A DNA stretch of 42,437 nucleotides from Streptomyces sp. ISL-11 (GTDB lineage Bacteria > Actinomycetota > Actinomycetes > Streptomycetales > Streptomycetaceae), in the NCBI RefSeq assembly GCF_018614525.1, contig NZ_JAGGOL010000092.1:1-42437 (forward strand), given 5' to 3'. The position numbers were made by a program, and so were the translations under genes. Numbering within the stretch: position 1 is the first letter of the stretch; each line of letters begins with the position of its first letter. The notes below the pieces were generated by a model. The model was given only the letters and a program-made list of their open reading frames with translations, was not told the origin of the DNA and did no database searches. Positions 1 through 7,865 of this stretch are shown here, in pieces.

Positions 1-17
1 GCGAAATCAAGGACTGA
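1..17 (+). CDS. 3' end of an upstream gene, possibly acyl-CoA carboxylase alpha chain
   Basis: The first bases read in frame as Glu-Ile-Lys-Asp followed by TGA, just before a strong hairpin terminator. This is what the last codons of a gene entering from the left would look like. From memory, biotin carboxylase/BCCP fusion proteins (AccA2) of Streptomyces end in a similar Glu-Ile-Lys-Asp tail, and accA2 lies near this position in S. coelicolor. With four residues visible, the identity is an inference from synteny only. Confidence 0.4.
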
Positions 18-35
18 CACCCTCACGTCACCCTT

Positions 36-75
36 CCGTGGGCCCCGGCCGGATCACTCCGGCCGGGGCCCACGG
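36..75 (+). terminator. Strong hairpin terminator
   Basis: A perfect 17-bp inverted repeat (36-52 and 59-75) with a 6-base loop follows the TGA at 15-17. It has no T-tract, as is usual for Streptomyces terminators. It would end transcription of the gene entering from the left before the TetR gene. Confidence 0.8.
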
Positions 76-202
76 CGTGTGCGGGGCCGTGGGATCCGGC
101 CGCCTGCCGCCCGCCCGCCACGTCACGCCCGCCCCGCCTGGCATCCTTGGGGCGCGGGACGAAGGCCGCCGCTGGCGGCCACTGAGCGGGAGGACGGACG
201 GA

Positions 203-808
203 ATGGCGACCGATACGGCGCAGACGTCACCACGGCCCATGCGCGCCGACGCACGGCGCAACTACGAGCGGCTGCTCACCGAGGCCCGTACCGCCTTCAC
301 CGCACACGGCACGGACGCCTCCCTGGAGGACATCGCCCGCCGCGCGGGGGTGGGCATCGGAACGCTCTACCGCCACTTCCCCAACCGCACGGCGCTGATG
401 AGCGCCGTCTTCCAGGGCGAGCTCGACGGACTCCTCACTCGTTCGCGTGAGCTGCTGGCCTCGCCCGAGCCGTGCCGGGCCCTCGTGGACTGGCTGCGGG
501 CCATCGTGGCCCATGCCAGTACCTACCGAGGGCTCTCACGGGCCCTGATGGCCGCGCAGACCGACGAGGCGTCGGCGCTGTCGCGGTGCAGCATGCCGCT
601 GCGGGACGCGGGCAGCAGGCTGCTCGCCCGCGCCCAGACGGCCGGCGCGGTACGGGAGGACGTGGACATCGTGGATCTGATGCAGCTGACCAACGCCATT
701 TCGCTGGCGGCGGAGCAGTCGCCGGACGATCCCGGACTGGCCGACCGGCTCCTGCTCCTGACCCTCAGCGGCCTGAAGACGGTGACCTCACACCCCGGGA
801 GCGCCTGA
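203..808 (+). CDS. TetR/AcrR-family transcriptional regulator
   Basis: A 201-residue protein of the usual TetR length. The N-terminal DNA-binding domain covers about residues 18-65, with the helix-turn-helix at about 40-60 (SLEDIARRAGVGIGTLYRHF, a near-consensus TetR signature). The rest is an all-helical ligand-binding and dimerisation domain whose ligand cannot be read from sequence. The ATG at 203 is chosen because a GGGAGGA ribosome site lies just upstream; the open frame extends further left but that part is not coding-like. A short inverted repeat (164-170/174-180) just before the gene could be an autoregulatory operator. The gene converges on the DeoR-family gene with 12 bp between stop codons. 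Confidence 0.9.
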   Translation: MATDTAQTSPRPMRADARRNYERLLTEARTAFTAHGTDASLEDIARRAGVGIGTLYRHFPNRTALMSAVFQGELDGLLTRSRELLASPEPCRALVDWLRAIVAHASTYRGLSRALMAAQTDEASALSRCSMPLRDAGSRLLARAQTAGAVREDVDIVDLMQLTNAISLAAEQSPDDPGLADRLLLLTLSGLKTVTSHPGSA

Positions 809-820
809 GGTCACCGGGAA

Positions 821-1837
821 TCACCGCCTCCTGGGGGCGAGGTCGGCCACCCGCGCCGACGAACCGTCGCCCAGGGACACCGCACTGCGGAGCTGGGGCC
901 CCGGCTGGCCTCCCTGACCGGGCCCGGGAGGCTGACCCGGCCCCATGGGATGCGTACGGCGCTGACCGGGCAGCGGCGGGACGTCCCGGCGCCGCGAGGG
1001 CGGCCCGGCCTCCCCGCCGCCCGGGACGCCCGTCGGCCCCGAGCCCGACCCCGCGCCGGGCCCGGCGACCGAGATGTGAACGCCCTGGTCGGCCAGGGCC
1101 TGGAGCTCCGTGGCGGCACGGCCCTCGTGCGCGGGAGGCTCGTCCGTCACCAGCCGGGTGATCACGTCGGTCGGCACCGTCTGGAACATGGTGTCGGTGC
1201 CCAGCTTCGTGTGGTCGGCCAGCACCACCACCTCGGCGGCGGCCTGCACCAGCGCCCGGTCCACGCTCGCCGAGAGCATGTTGGACGTGGACAGGCCGCG
1301 CTCGGCCGTCAGCCCGCTCCCGGACAGGAACGCTCTCGTCACCCGCAGCCCTTGCAGGGACTGCTCGGCCCCGCTGCCCACCAGGGCGTAGTTGGAACCG
1401 CGCAGGGTGCCGCCGGTCATGACGACCTCGACCCGGTTGGCGTGCGCCAGGGCCTGCGCGACGAGCAGGGAGTTGGTGACCACGGTCAGGCCGGGTACGC
1501 GCGCGAGCCGGCGGGCCAGCTCCTGCGTGGTCGTACCGGCGCCGACGACGACGGCCTCGCCCTCTTCGACGAAGCTCGCCGCGAGATCGGCGATGGCCGT
1601 CTTCTCCGCGGTCGCTAGATGGGATTTCTGCGGGAAGCCGGACTCCCTGGTGAAACCGCCCGGCAGCACCGCACCGCCGTGCCGGCGGTCGAGCAGTCCT
1701 TCGGCCTCCAGCGCCCGCACGTCACGCCGCACGGTCACTTCGGAGGTCTGGACGACGCGGGCGAGCTCACGGAGCGAAACCGCTCCGTTGGCCCGCACCA
1801 TTTCGAGGATCAATTGACGACGTTCTGCAGCGAACAC
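821..1837 (-). CDS. DeoR-family transcriptional regulator
   Basis: A 338-residue regulator. Residues 2-56 form the DeoR winged helix (FAAERRQLILEM followed by the SEVTVRRDV recognition helix). About 75-240 is the sugar-phosphate-isomerase-like sensor domain, with the VVGAGTTTQELA and ADHTKLG motifs. After about residue 260 comes an unusual 80-residue Gly/Pro-rich tail that is probably disordered. The GTG at 1837 is preferred over the ATG at 1864: family members start right at FAAERR, and TACTGT lies 7 nt upstream, the spacing of a leaderless promoter. DeoR proteins usually sense phosphorylated sugars. With PNP, deoC and deoA nearby, deoxyribose-5-phosphate or ribose-5-phosphate is a plausible ligand, and this protein is the best local candidate to bind the CTACGCGCGTAG sites. 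That link is inference; no such site lies at its own promoter. Confidence 0.88.
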   Translation of the reverse strand: MFAAERRQLILEMVRANGAVSLRELARVVQTSEVTVRRDVRALEAEGLLDRRHGGAVLPGGFTRESGFPQKSHLATAEKTAIADLAASFVEEGEAVVVGAGTTTQELARRLARVPGLTVVTNSLLVAQALAHANRVEVVMTGGTLRGSNYALVGSGAEQSLQGLRVTRAFLSGSGLTAERGLSTSNMLSASVDRALVQAAAEVVVLADHTKLGTDTMFQTVPTDVITRLVTDEPPAHEGRAATELQALADQGVHISVAGPGAGSGSGPTGVPGGGEAGPPSRRRDVPPLPGQRRTHPMGPGQPPGPGQGGQPGPQLRSAVSLGDGSSARVADLAPRRR

Positions 1838-1956
1838 GAAACCGACAGTAACGCCAACGACCATCCGTTTTCAGCAGCTTGCAGCAATTAACGGAAGTTG
1901 TCCGCTACTGAACGCAAGAGGTGGTATAGAGGCACTCCCGCGAACACCCTGCGTGA

Positions 1957-3414
1957 CTACGCCTCGTGCTGCCCCTGCTGCGTCTTGCGGGTGTGCAACT
2001 GCCGCGCCACCTCGGCGAGGGAGCCGGACAGCGAGGGGTAGACGGTGAAGGCGTTGGCGATCTGCTCCACGGTCAGGTTGTTGTCGACCGCGATGGAGAT
2101 GGGGTGGATCAGCTCGCTGGCCCGCGGCGCGACCACGACACCGCCGACCACGATGCCCGTGCCGGGGCGGCAGAACATCTTGACGAAGCCGTCCCGGATG
2201 CCCTGCATCTTCGCGCGCGGATTGCGCAGCAACGGCAGCTTCACCATGCGGGCGTCTATCTTCCCGCTGTCGACGTCGGCCTGGGTGTACCCGACTGTCG
2301 CAATCTCCGGATCCGTAAATACGTTCGCCGATACAGCCTTGAGGTTCAGCGGGGCCACCGCGTCACCCAGGAAGTGGTACATCGCGATCCGGCCCTGCAT
2401 CGCCGCGACGGACGCCAGCGCCAGGACACCGGTGCAGTCTCCGGCGGCGTAGACGCCCGGAGCGCTGGTCCGCGACACCCGGTCGGTCCAGATGTGCCCG
2501 GACTCCTTCATCCGGACGCCGGACTCCTCCAGGCCGATCCCCGCCGTGTTGGGGATGGATCCGACGGCCATCAGGCAGTGCGTGCCCGTGATCACCCGGC
2601 CGTCGGCCAGCGTCACCTCGACCCGGTCCCCCACGCGCTTGGCGGACTCCGCCCGCGAGCGCGCCATGACGTTCATGCCGCGCCGCCGGAAGACGTCCTC
2701 CAGGACGGCCGCGGCGTCGGGGTCCTCACCGGGCAGCACCCGGTCGCGCGAGGAGACCAGGGTCACCTTGGAGCCCAGCGCCTGGTACGCGCCGGCGAAC
2801 TCGGCACCGGTCACACCGGAGCCGACCACGATGAGCTCCTCGGGGAGCTCGTCGAGGTCGTAGACCTGCGTCCAGTTGAGGATCCGCTCGCCGTCCGGCA
2901 GGGCGTCCGGGATCTCCCGCGGGTGCGCGCCCGTGGCGATCAGCACCGCGTCCGCGACGAGCGTCTCCTCGGTGCCGTCGACGGCCTTGACGACGACCTT
3001 GCGCGAGCCGTCCGGAGCCTGGTGCGGCTCCAGCCGTCCGCGGCCCCGCAGCACGCGTCCGCCCGCCCGGGTGACGGACGCCGTGATGTCGTGCGACTGG
3101 GCCAGCGCGAGGCGCTTGACCCGTCGGTTGACCTTGCCCAGGTCGACGCCCACCACGCGCGCCGCCTGCTCCAGATGCGGCGTGTCGTCGGCGACGATGA
3201 TCCCCAGCTCCTCGTACGAGGAGTCGAAGGTCGTCATCACCTCGGCCGTCGCGATGAGTGTCTTTGAGGGCACGCAGTCGGTGAGCACCGACGCCCCGCC
3301 CAGACCGTCGCAATCGACGACGGTCACCTCCGCGCCGAGCTGCGCGGCGACGAGCGCCGCCTCATAGCCGCCGGGTCCGCCACCGATGATCACGATCCGA
3401 GTCACGTACTCCAT
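1957..3414 (-). CDS. LpdA-like NAD(P)H dehydrogenase (flavoprotein disulfide reductase family)
   Basis: A 485-residue class-I flavoprotein. It has the FAD Rossmann motif GGGPGG at 11-16, a second GxGxxG for NAD(P)H (VVGSGVTGAEFA), the FAD-contacting YAAGDCTG, and a C-terminal dimerisation domain. Two hallmarks of true lipoamide dehydrogenases are altered. The CxxxxC redox pair has Ser42 in place of the first Cys (only Cys47 remains), and the C-terminal HxHPT..E dyad reads VYPSLSGS, without the catalytic His. Loss of one redox Cys is also reported for mycobacterial LpdA (Rv3303c), which reduces quinones, so an NAD(P)H:quinone oxidoreductase is more likely than a lipoyl or glutathione enzyme. 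ATG 3414 is chosen; GTG 3405 is an alternative. It diverges from the cyclotransferase-like gene. Confidence 0.88.
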   Translation of the reverse strand: MEYVTRIVIIGGGPGGYEAALVAAQLGAEVTVVDCDGLGGASVLTDCVPSKTLIATAEVMTTFDSSYEELGIIVADDTPHLEQAARVVGVDLGKVNRRVKRLALAQSHDITASVTRAGGRVLRGRGRLEPHQAPDGSRKVVVKAVDGTEETLVADAVLIATGAHPREIPDALPDGERILNWTQVYDLDELPEELIVVGSGVTGAEFAGAYQALGSKVTLVSSRDRVLPGEDPDAAAVLEDVFRRRGMNVMARSRAESAKRVGDRVEVTLADGRVITGTHCLMAVGSIPNTAGIGLEESGVRMKESGHIWTDRVSRTSAPGVYAAGDCTGVLALASVAAMQGRIAMYHFLGDAVAPLNLKAVSANVFTDPEIATVGYTQADVDSGKIDARMVKLPLLRNPRAKMQGIRDGFVKMFCRPGTGIVVGGVVVAPRASELIHPISIAVDNNLTVEQIANAFTVYPSLSGSLAEVARQLHTRKTQQGQHEA

Positions 3415-3461
3415 TGTCCCGCACCCATCAAAGCGACTTCTCCCGGGGCCTCCCTCGGGAC

Positions 3462-3481
3462 ATACGTACCTCAATACGTAC
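3462..3481. promoter_or_regulatory. Tandem ATACGTAC repeats in a divergent promoter region
   Basis: Two identical ATACGTAC octamers (3462-3469 and 3474-3481), each with a TACGTA palindrome, lie 12 bp apart in the 166-bp gap between the divergent lpdA-like and cyclotransferase-like genes. The spacing is about one helical turn, as in many dimeric repressor sites. No regulator is assigned. Confidence 0.4.
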
Positions 3482-3580
3482 GTCCATCCGTGCGAGGACC
3501 GGCAGGAGGTTCCGGACGAACCTCCCTTCGAGCCTGCCATCCCAAATGCCGTTCCGCCTCACTCCCGTACCCTCGGAGCC

Positions 3581-4018
3581 ATGTCGCTCTACGCCGCGTA
3601 CGCCGGCAACCTCGACGCGCGGCTGATGTCCCGCCGCGCACCGCACTCGCCCCTGCGCGGCACGGGCTGGCTCGCCGACTGGCGACTGACGTTCGGCGGC
3701 GAGCAGCTGGGCTGGGAGGGGGCGCTGGCCACGGTCGTCGAGGCGCCGCGCTCCCAGGTCTTCGTCGCGCTCTACGACATCGCTCCGATGGACGAGGACT
3801 CGATGGACCGTTGGGAGGGTGTCGGCCTCGACATCTACCGCCGGATGAGAGTGCGCGTGCACACCCTGGACGGCGAGGAGCCCGCCTGGGTCTACGTGCT
3901 CAACGGCTACGAGGGCGGCCTGCCCTCCGCGCGCTACCTGGGCGAGATCGCCGACGCGGCCGAATCGGCGGGCGCGCCGCACGACTATGTGATGGAACTG
4001 CGCAAGCGGCCCTGCTGA
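3581..4018 (+). CDS. Gamma-glutamylcyclotransferase-like protein
   Basis: A 145-residue protein of the GGCT/AIG2 fold. The N-terminus LYAAYAGNL matches the family's substrate-binding YGxN loop. The segment MDRWEGVGLDIYRR carries the conserved acidic residue (Glu79) that acts as general acid/base in this family. Length and motif order suit gamma-glutamyl-amine or gamma-glutamyl-amino-acid cyclisation, but the substrate is not known. ATG 3581 is chosen because a CGGAG ribosome site precedes it and the conserved YAGN motif starts five residues in. The next gene, PNP, starts 122 bp downstream under its own promoter, so a functional link to nucleoside metabolism is not implied. Confidence 0.8.
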   Translation: MSLYAAYAGNLDARLMSRRAPHSPLRGTGWLADWRLTFGGEQLGWEGALATVVEAPRSQVFVALYDIAPMDEDSMDRWEGVGLDIYRRMRVRVHTLDGEEPAWVYVLNGYEGGLPSARYLGEIADAAESAGAPHDYVMELRKRPC

Positions 4019-4103
4019 TGTTCCGGCCCGGCGGCGCGCCGATGACGAATCGGTCTCGTCACATGCCACAAAGCAACAATCGGAACACCGTGACCAGCGA
4101 CAT

Positions 4104-4133
4104 CTACGCGCGTAGGCGAAGAGCGGCTACCCT
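4104..4133 (+). promoter_or_regulatory. PNP promoter with CTACGCGCGTAG operator
   Basis: The perfect 12-bp palindrome CTACGCGCGTAG is at 4104-4115. A -10 box, TACCCT, is at 4128-4133, exactly 7 nt before the GTG at 4141, as in leaderless Streptomyces promoters. The palindrome covers the expected -35 region, a repressor-like position. The same palindrome recurs at four other nucleoside-catabolism promoters in this window. Confidence 0.8.
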
Positions 4134-4140
4134 CGTCCGC

Positions 4141-4962
4141 GTGAACGCATCAGTTACTCCGGACATCCAGGCCGACCCGTACGCCGCGGCCGACACCGCC
4201 GCCGCCCGTCTGCGTGAGCTCACCGGCGCGGAGACCCACGACGTCGCCCTGGTCATGGGCTCCGGCTGGGTACCCGCCACCGAAGCTCTCGGCACCCCCG
4301 AGATCGAGTTCCCGGTCACCGAGCTCCCCGGCTTCCCGCCGCCGGCCGTCGCCGGCCACGCGGGCACCATCCGCTCGTACAAGGTCAACGACAAGCGCGT
4401 GCTCGTCTTCCTCGGCCGCACCCACTACTACGAGGGCCGCGGCGTCGCCGCCGTCGCCCACGGCGTCCGTACGGCGGTGGCCGCGGGCGTCAAGACCGTC
4501 GTCCTGACCAACGGCTGCGGCGGCCTCCGCGCGGGCATGCGCCCCGGCCAGCCGGTGCTGATCAGCGACCACATCAACCTCACGGCGACCTCGCCGATCG
4601 TCGGCGCGAACTTCGTCGACCTCACCGACCTGTACTCCCCCCGCCTGCGCGCCCTGTGCCAGGAGGTGGACCCGACCCTCGAAGAGGGCGTGTACGTCCA
4701 GTTCCCCGGCCCGCACTACGAGACCCCGGCGGAGATCAAGATGATCCGCACGCTCGGTGCGGACCTGGTCGGCATGTCGACCACGCTGGAGGCCATCGCG
4801 GCCCGCGAGGCGGGTGCGGAGGTCCTCGGCATCTCCCTGGTCACGAACCTGGCCGCGGGCATGACGGGCGAGCCGCTGAACCACGAAGAGGTCCTGCAGG
4901 CCGGCCGCGACTCCGCCACGCAGATGGGCGCGCTCCTGGCTTCGGTCCTCGACCGCATCTGA
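4141..4962 (+). CDS. Purine nucleoside phosphorylase
   Basis: A 273-residue, class II-type (trimeric, 6-oxopurine) purine nucleoside phosphorylase. It converts inosine, guanosine and their deoxy forms plus phosphate to the base and (deoxy)ribose-1-phosphate. The family blocks appear in order: phosphate-binding VMGSGW near residue 38, GRTHYYEG, TNGCGGL, the substrate loop FPGPHYETPAE, GMSTTLEAIAAREAG, and SLVTNLAAGM, whose Asn contacts the purine. The GTG at 4141 fits a leaderless transcript (TACCCT 7 nt upstream). It is presumably controlled by the CTACGCGCGTAG palindrome overlapping its promoter. The ribose-1-phosphate it makes would feed the mutase encoded next. Confidence 0.95.
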   Translation: MNASVTPDIQADPYAAADTAAARLRELTGAETHDVALVMGSGWVPATEALGTPEIEFPVTELPGFPPPAVAGHAGTIRSYKVNDKRVLVFLGRTHYYEGRGVAAVAHGVRTAVAAGVKTVVLTNGCGGLRAGMRPGQPVLISDHINLTATSPIVGANFVDLTDLYSPRLRALCQEVDPTLEEGVYVQFPGPHYETPAEIKMIRTLGADLVGMSTTLEAIAAREAGAEVLGISLVTNLAAGMTGEPLNHEEVLQAGRDSATQMGALLASVLDRI

Positions 4963-4993
4963 TCGCAGAAGTACCTTTCCGCCCTCGGCGGGA

Positions 4994-5044
4994 GTAAGGG
5001 TGTTTGCAGGGCCGCTGAGCTTCACGCCTCGCAAACACCCTTAC
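4994..5044. terminator. Long-armed inverted repeat after PNP
   Basis: A perfect 14-bp inverted repeat (4994-5007 and 5031-5044, left arm GTAAGGGTGTTTGC) is separated by 23 nt, starting 31 bp after the PNP stop. It could end PNP transcription. The long spacer is unusual for a terminator and would also fit a protein-binding site. This and the stem at 5116-5178 are what the 320-bp gap 4963-5282 contains; no gene was seen there. Confidence 0.5.
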
Positions 5045-5115
5045 GCGTACCCGGCCCGCAGATGTAGGACCGGCGGGAGGGGGCGGGGCGGGGCGGGCCC
5101 GGCAAGGGGCGTAAA

Positions 5116-5178
5116 GCGTGATTTGCGGGCGGGGTTCAGGGCAACGAATGAGCATTGAGCAGCGCCCGTAAATCATGC
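5116..5178 (+). promoter_or_regulatory. Possible leader RNA stem upstream of the mutase gene
   Basis: Two 15-nt arms (5116-5130 and 5164-5178) can form a full 15-bp RNA stem. Only two pairs are G-U wobbles, both from C-to-T changes in the right arm, so pairing survives on the plus-strand RNA. The loop is 33 nt and the stem ends 104 bp before the mutase GTG. A 5' leader structure is possible; no known riboswitch class is recognised. Confidence 0.35.
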
Positions 5179-5282
5179 AGCCCCGTAGGGCCCACCCCGC
5201 CCCGCCCCCGACCCACGACGCGCCCGCACCCCCCGAACCACAGCACCCGGCACATTTTTCTGACCCCTCCGGAGGAGAACCC

Positions 5283-6950
5283 GTGGAGCGAGACCTCATC
5301 GCGCAAGCCAAGACGTGGCTCGCCGAGGACCCCGATCCCGACACCCGCGAAGAGCTCGCCGCGCTCATCGACGCCGGGAACACCGCCGAGCTGAGCGTCC
5401 GCTTCGGCGGCACCCTCCAGTTCGGCACCGCCGGCCTCCGCGGCGAGCTCGGCGCCGGCCCCATGCGCATGAACCGCGCCGTCGTGATCCGCGCCGCCGC
5501 CGGTCTCGCCGCGTACCTGAGGAAGCAGGGCCACGCCGGCCGCACGGTCGTCATCGGCTACGACGCCCGTCACAAGAGCGCGGACTTCGCGATCGACACC
5601 GCGGCCGTCATGGTCGGCGCGGGCCTGAAGGCCGCGATCCTGCCGAAGCCGCTGCCCACCCCGGTCCTCGCCTTCGCCATCCGCCACCTCGACGCGGTCG
5701 CGGGCGTCGAGGTGACCGCGAGCCACAACCCGCCGCGCGACAACGGCTACAAGGTCTACCTGGGCGACGGCTCCCAGATCGTGCCGCCGGCCGACGCGGA
5801 GATCGCCGCCGAGATCGCGGCGATCGCGAGCCTGGACGACGTGCCCCGCCCGTCGGCCGGCTGGGAGACGCTCCACGAGACGGTCGTGGAGGCGTACCTG
5901 GAGCGTACGGACGCGGTCCTGACCAACGGCTCCCCCCGTGACGTCCGCGTCGTCTACACGCCCATGCACGGCGTCGGCCGCTCCGTGCTGACCGCTGCCT
6001 TCGAGCGGGCCGGCTTCCCGGCGCCGACCGTGGTCGCGCAGCAGGCCGAGCCGGACCCGAACTTCCCCACGGTCGCCTTCCCCAACCCGGAGGAGCCGGG
6101 CGCGATGGACCTGGCGTTCGCCACGGCCCGCGCGGCCGGGCCGGACATCGTCATCGCCAACGACCCGGACGCCGACCGCTGCGCCGTCGCGGTGCCGGAC
6201 GCGGACTCCGTCGAGGGCTGGCGCATGCTGCGCGGCGACGAGGTGGGCGCGCTGCTGGCGACGCACCTGGTCCACAAGAAGGCGCAGGGCACGTTCGCGA
6301 CGACGATCGTCTCGTCGTCGCTGCTGTCGCGGATCGCGGCCGCCGCGCCGGGCGCCGCGTACGAGGAGACGCTGACGGGCTTCAAGTGGCTCGCCCGCGT
6401 CGACGGCCTGCGCTACGCGTACGAGGAGGCACTGGGCTACTGCGTCGACCCGGAGGGCGTCCGCGACAAGGACGGCATCACCGCGGCCCTGCTGGTGGCC
6501 GAGCTGGCGGCGGAGCTCAAGGAGTCCGGCCGCACGCTGACCGACCTCCTGGACGACCTGGCCGTCGAGCACGGGCTGCACGCCACGGACCAGCTGTCGG
6601 TGCGGGTCGAGGACCTGTCGCTGATCTCGGACGCGATGCGGCGCCTGCGCGAGCAGCCGCCGACGGTCCTGGCGGGGCTGCGGGTGACGTCGGCGGAGGA
6701 CCTGTCCAAGGGTTCCGAGTCGCTGCCGCCGACCGACGGCCTGCGGTACCACCTGGCGGGTGACACGGCCGGGGAGGTCTCCGGCGCCCGTGTCATCGTC
6801 CGCCCGAGCGGCACCGAGCCGAAGATCAAGTGCTATCTGGAGGTCGTCGTCCCGGTGGCGTCCGCGATCGCCCTGACGGACGCGCGCGCGAAGGCGACGA
6901 ACGTCCTCACGGCGATCAAGACGGACCTGTCGCGGGCGGCGGGAATCTAA
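5283..6950 (+). CDS. Phosphohexomutase-family enzyme, probable phosphopentomutase
   Basis: A 555-residue alpha-D-phosphohexomutase. It has the phosphoserine loop TASHNPP (Ser147), the Mg-binding DPDADR (about 294-299) and the phosphate-binding PSGTEPKIK near residue 508; all catalytic positions look intact. A good GGAGGAG ribosome site precedes the GTG at 5283. Annotation by similarity gives phosphomannomutase/phosphoglucomutase, but length and domain plan resemble the PGM2-type subgroup, in which the human enzyme acts mainly on (deoxy)ribose-1-phosphate. No deoB-type phosphopentomutase is present, and this gene sits between PNP and deoC. The likely role is therefore pentose-1-phosphate to pentose-5-phosphate. 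That role is inference from context. Confidence 0.9.
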   Translation: MERDLIAQAKTWLAEDPDPDTREELAALIDAGNTAELSVRFGGTLQFGTAGLRGELGAGPMRMNRAVVIRAAAGLAAYLRKQGHAGRTVVIGYDARHKSADFAIDTAAVMVGAGLKAAILPKPLPTPVLAFAIRHLDAVAGVEVTASHNPPRDNGYKVYLGDGSQIVPPADAEIAAEIAAIASLDDVPRPSAGWETLHETVVEAYLERTDAVLTNGSPRDVRVVYTPMHGVGRSVLTAAFERAGFPAPTVVAQQAEPDPNFPTVAFPNPEEPGAMDLAFATARAAGPDIVIANDPDADRCAVAVPDADSVEGWRMLRGDEVGALLATHLVHKKAQGTFATTIVSSSLLSRIAAAAPGAAYEETLTGFKWLARVDGLRYAYEEALGYCVDPEGVRDKDGITAALLVAELAAELKESGRTLTDLLDDLAVEHGLHATDQLSVRVEDLSLISDAMRRLREQPPTVLAGLRVTSAEDLSKGSESLPPTDGLRYHLAGDTAGEVSGARVIVRPSGTEPKIKCYLEVVVPVASAIALTDARAKATNVLTAIKTDLSRAAGI

Positions 6951-6969
6951 CGAGGTCCACTACCTCGAG

Positions 6970-7003
6970 CGCCGGGCGGGCCGGAAATCCAGCCCGTCCG
7001 GCG
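6970..7003. terminator. Hairpin between convergent genes
   Basis: Twelve-base arms (6970-6981 and 6992-7003) pair with one G-U and flank a 10-nt loop. The right half, GCCCGTCCGGCG, is the same sequence found in the dispersed palindromic repeats at 11.4, 23.4 and 30.2 kb. It lies between the convergent mutase and PH-domain genes and can serve both. Confidence 0.6.
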
Positions 7004-7043
7004 TACGGCGTCCGGCGACGGGGCCTCAGGCCGCAACGGCGCC

Positions 7044-7694
7044 TCAGGCCACCGCGACCAGCACCACCATCAGCACCAGCCCCACCAAGCACGGCACGAT
7101 CAGCTCGTAGGCCCAGCGCACCACCGGCGCCCCCTGCGCCCCCTCGCGGGACGCGTTCCGCTCCGCGAGCTCCCGCAGGTCCTCGATCGCCTGGTCCGAG
7201 GGCGCCCGCAGCGACTCCTCGGCGCCCAGCGCCGTGGCCGCGCTGCCCTCCAGCCCCTCCGCGATGGCCTGGTTACGCCGCCGCGCCGCCGTCTTCCGCC
7301 GGCGCAGGGAGACGGGGATGGACCACAGCTGGTACTTCGCGCCGCCCGCGAGCACCTCGCTGGAGTAACCGGCGCGGACCCCGTCCACGCTCGCCCACGG
7401 CAGCGTGATCGTACGGAACGGGTTGCGCACCAGCAGCCGGTCCTGGCCCGCCCAGACCGCCGGCCGCAGCGTGAAGGCGATGACCAGCGGCACCACGCAC
7501 AGCAGCCCGGCGAGCGCCAGCCACGGCGTACGGCCGGCGCCCCGTACCACCGCGTCGCCGCCCAGCCAGGCGGCGAGGCCGAGCAGGAGCACGCCGCTCG
7601 CGATGCCGGCGGATGAGCGGTAACACCGGTCGGCGTACGCGGGGTCCGGTGCCTGCGGGGGCGGTGTGGCGGAGGAGTCGTCCGGGCTCGTCAT
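7044..7694 (-). CDS. Membrane protein with bacterial PH-like domain
   Basis: A 216-residue protein with two membrane helices near the N-terminus (about 28-50 and 57-76). A PH-like segment follows (about 77-150, including GQDRLLVRNPFRTITLPW, typical of small actinobacterial PH-domain proteins), then a charged linker and a third membrane helix at the C-terminus (about 194-216). Function is unknown. ATG 7694 is chosen because the upstream part of the frame is low-complexity Arg/Pro and not conserved-looking. It converges on the mutase gene and is divergent from deoC. Confidence 0.8.
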   Translation of the reverse strand: MTSPDDSSATPPPQAPDPAYADRCYRSSAGIASGVLLLGLAAWLGGDAVVRGAGRTPWLALAGLLCVVPLVIAFTLRPAVWAGQDRLLVRNPFRTITLPWASVDGVRAGYSSEVLAGGAKYQLWSIPVSLRRRKTAARRRNQAIAEGLEGSAATALGAEESLRAPSDQAIEDLRELAERNASREGAQGAPVVRWAYELIVPCLVGLVLMVVLVAVA

Positions 7695-7865
7695 GGGCCG
7701 ATTGTGCACCACACCCGGACGGGGCCGGCCGCCGCGCGGTGGACGGTTCGCCGCCAGGGGCCCGCGGCCCGCGGTCCGTACGGCCGTGGCCCGCCGCTTC
7801 GCCCGCCGCGAGGCCGCCGCCGCGAAGTCGTTATCCAAAGCGGCCGGGCGAGGGGGTGACACGCG

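Noticed and set aside
5042..5049. TACGCGTA upstream of the mutase gene
   Set aside because: The palindrome is two bases shorter in the middle than the other operators and overlaps the arm of an inverted repeat, so half-site spacing is wrong for the same regulator.
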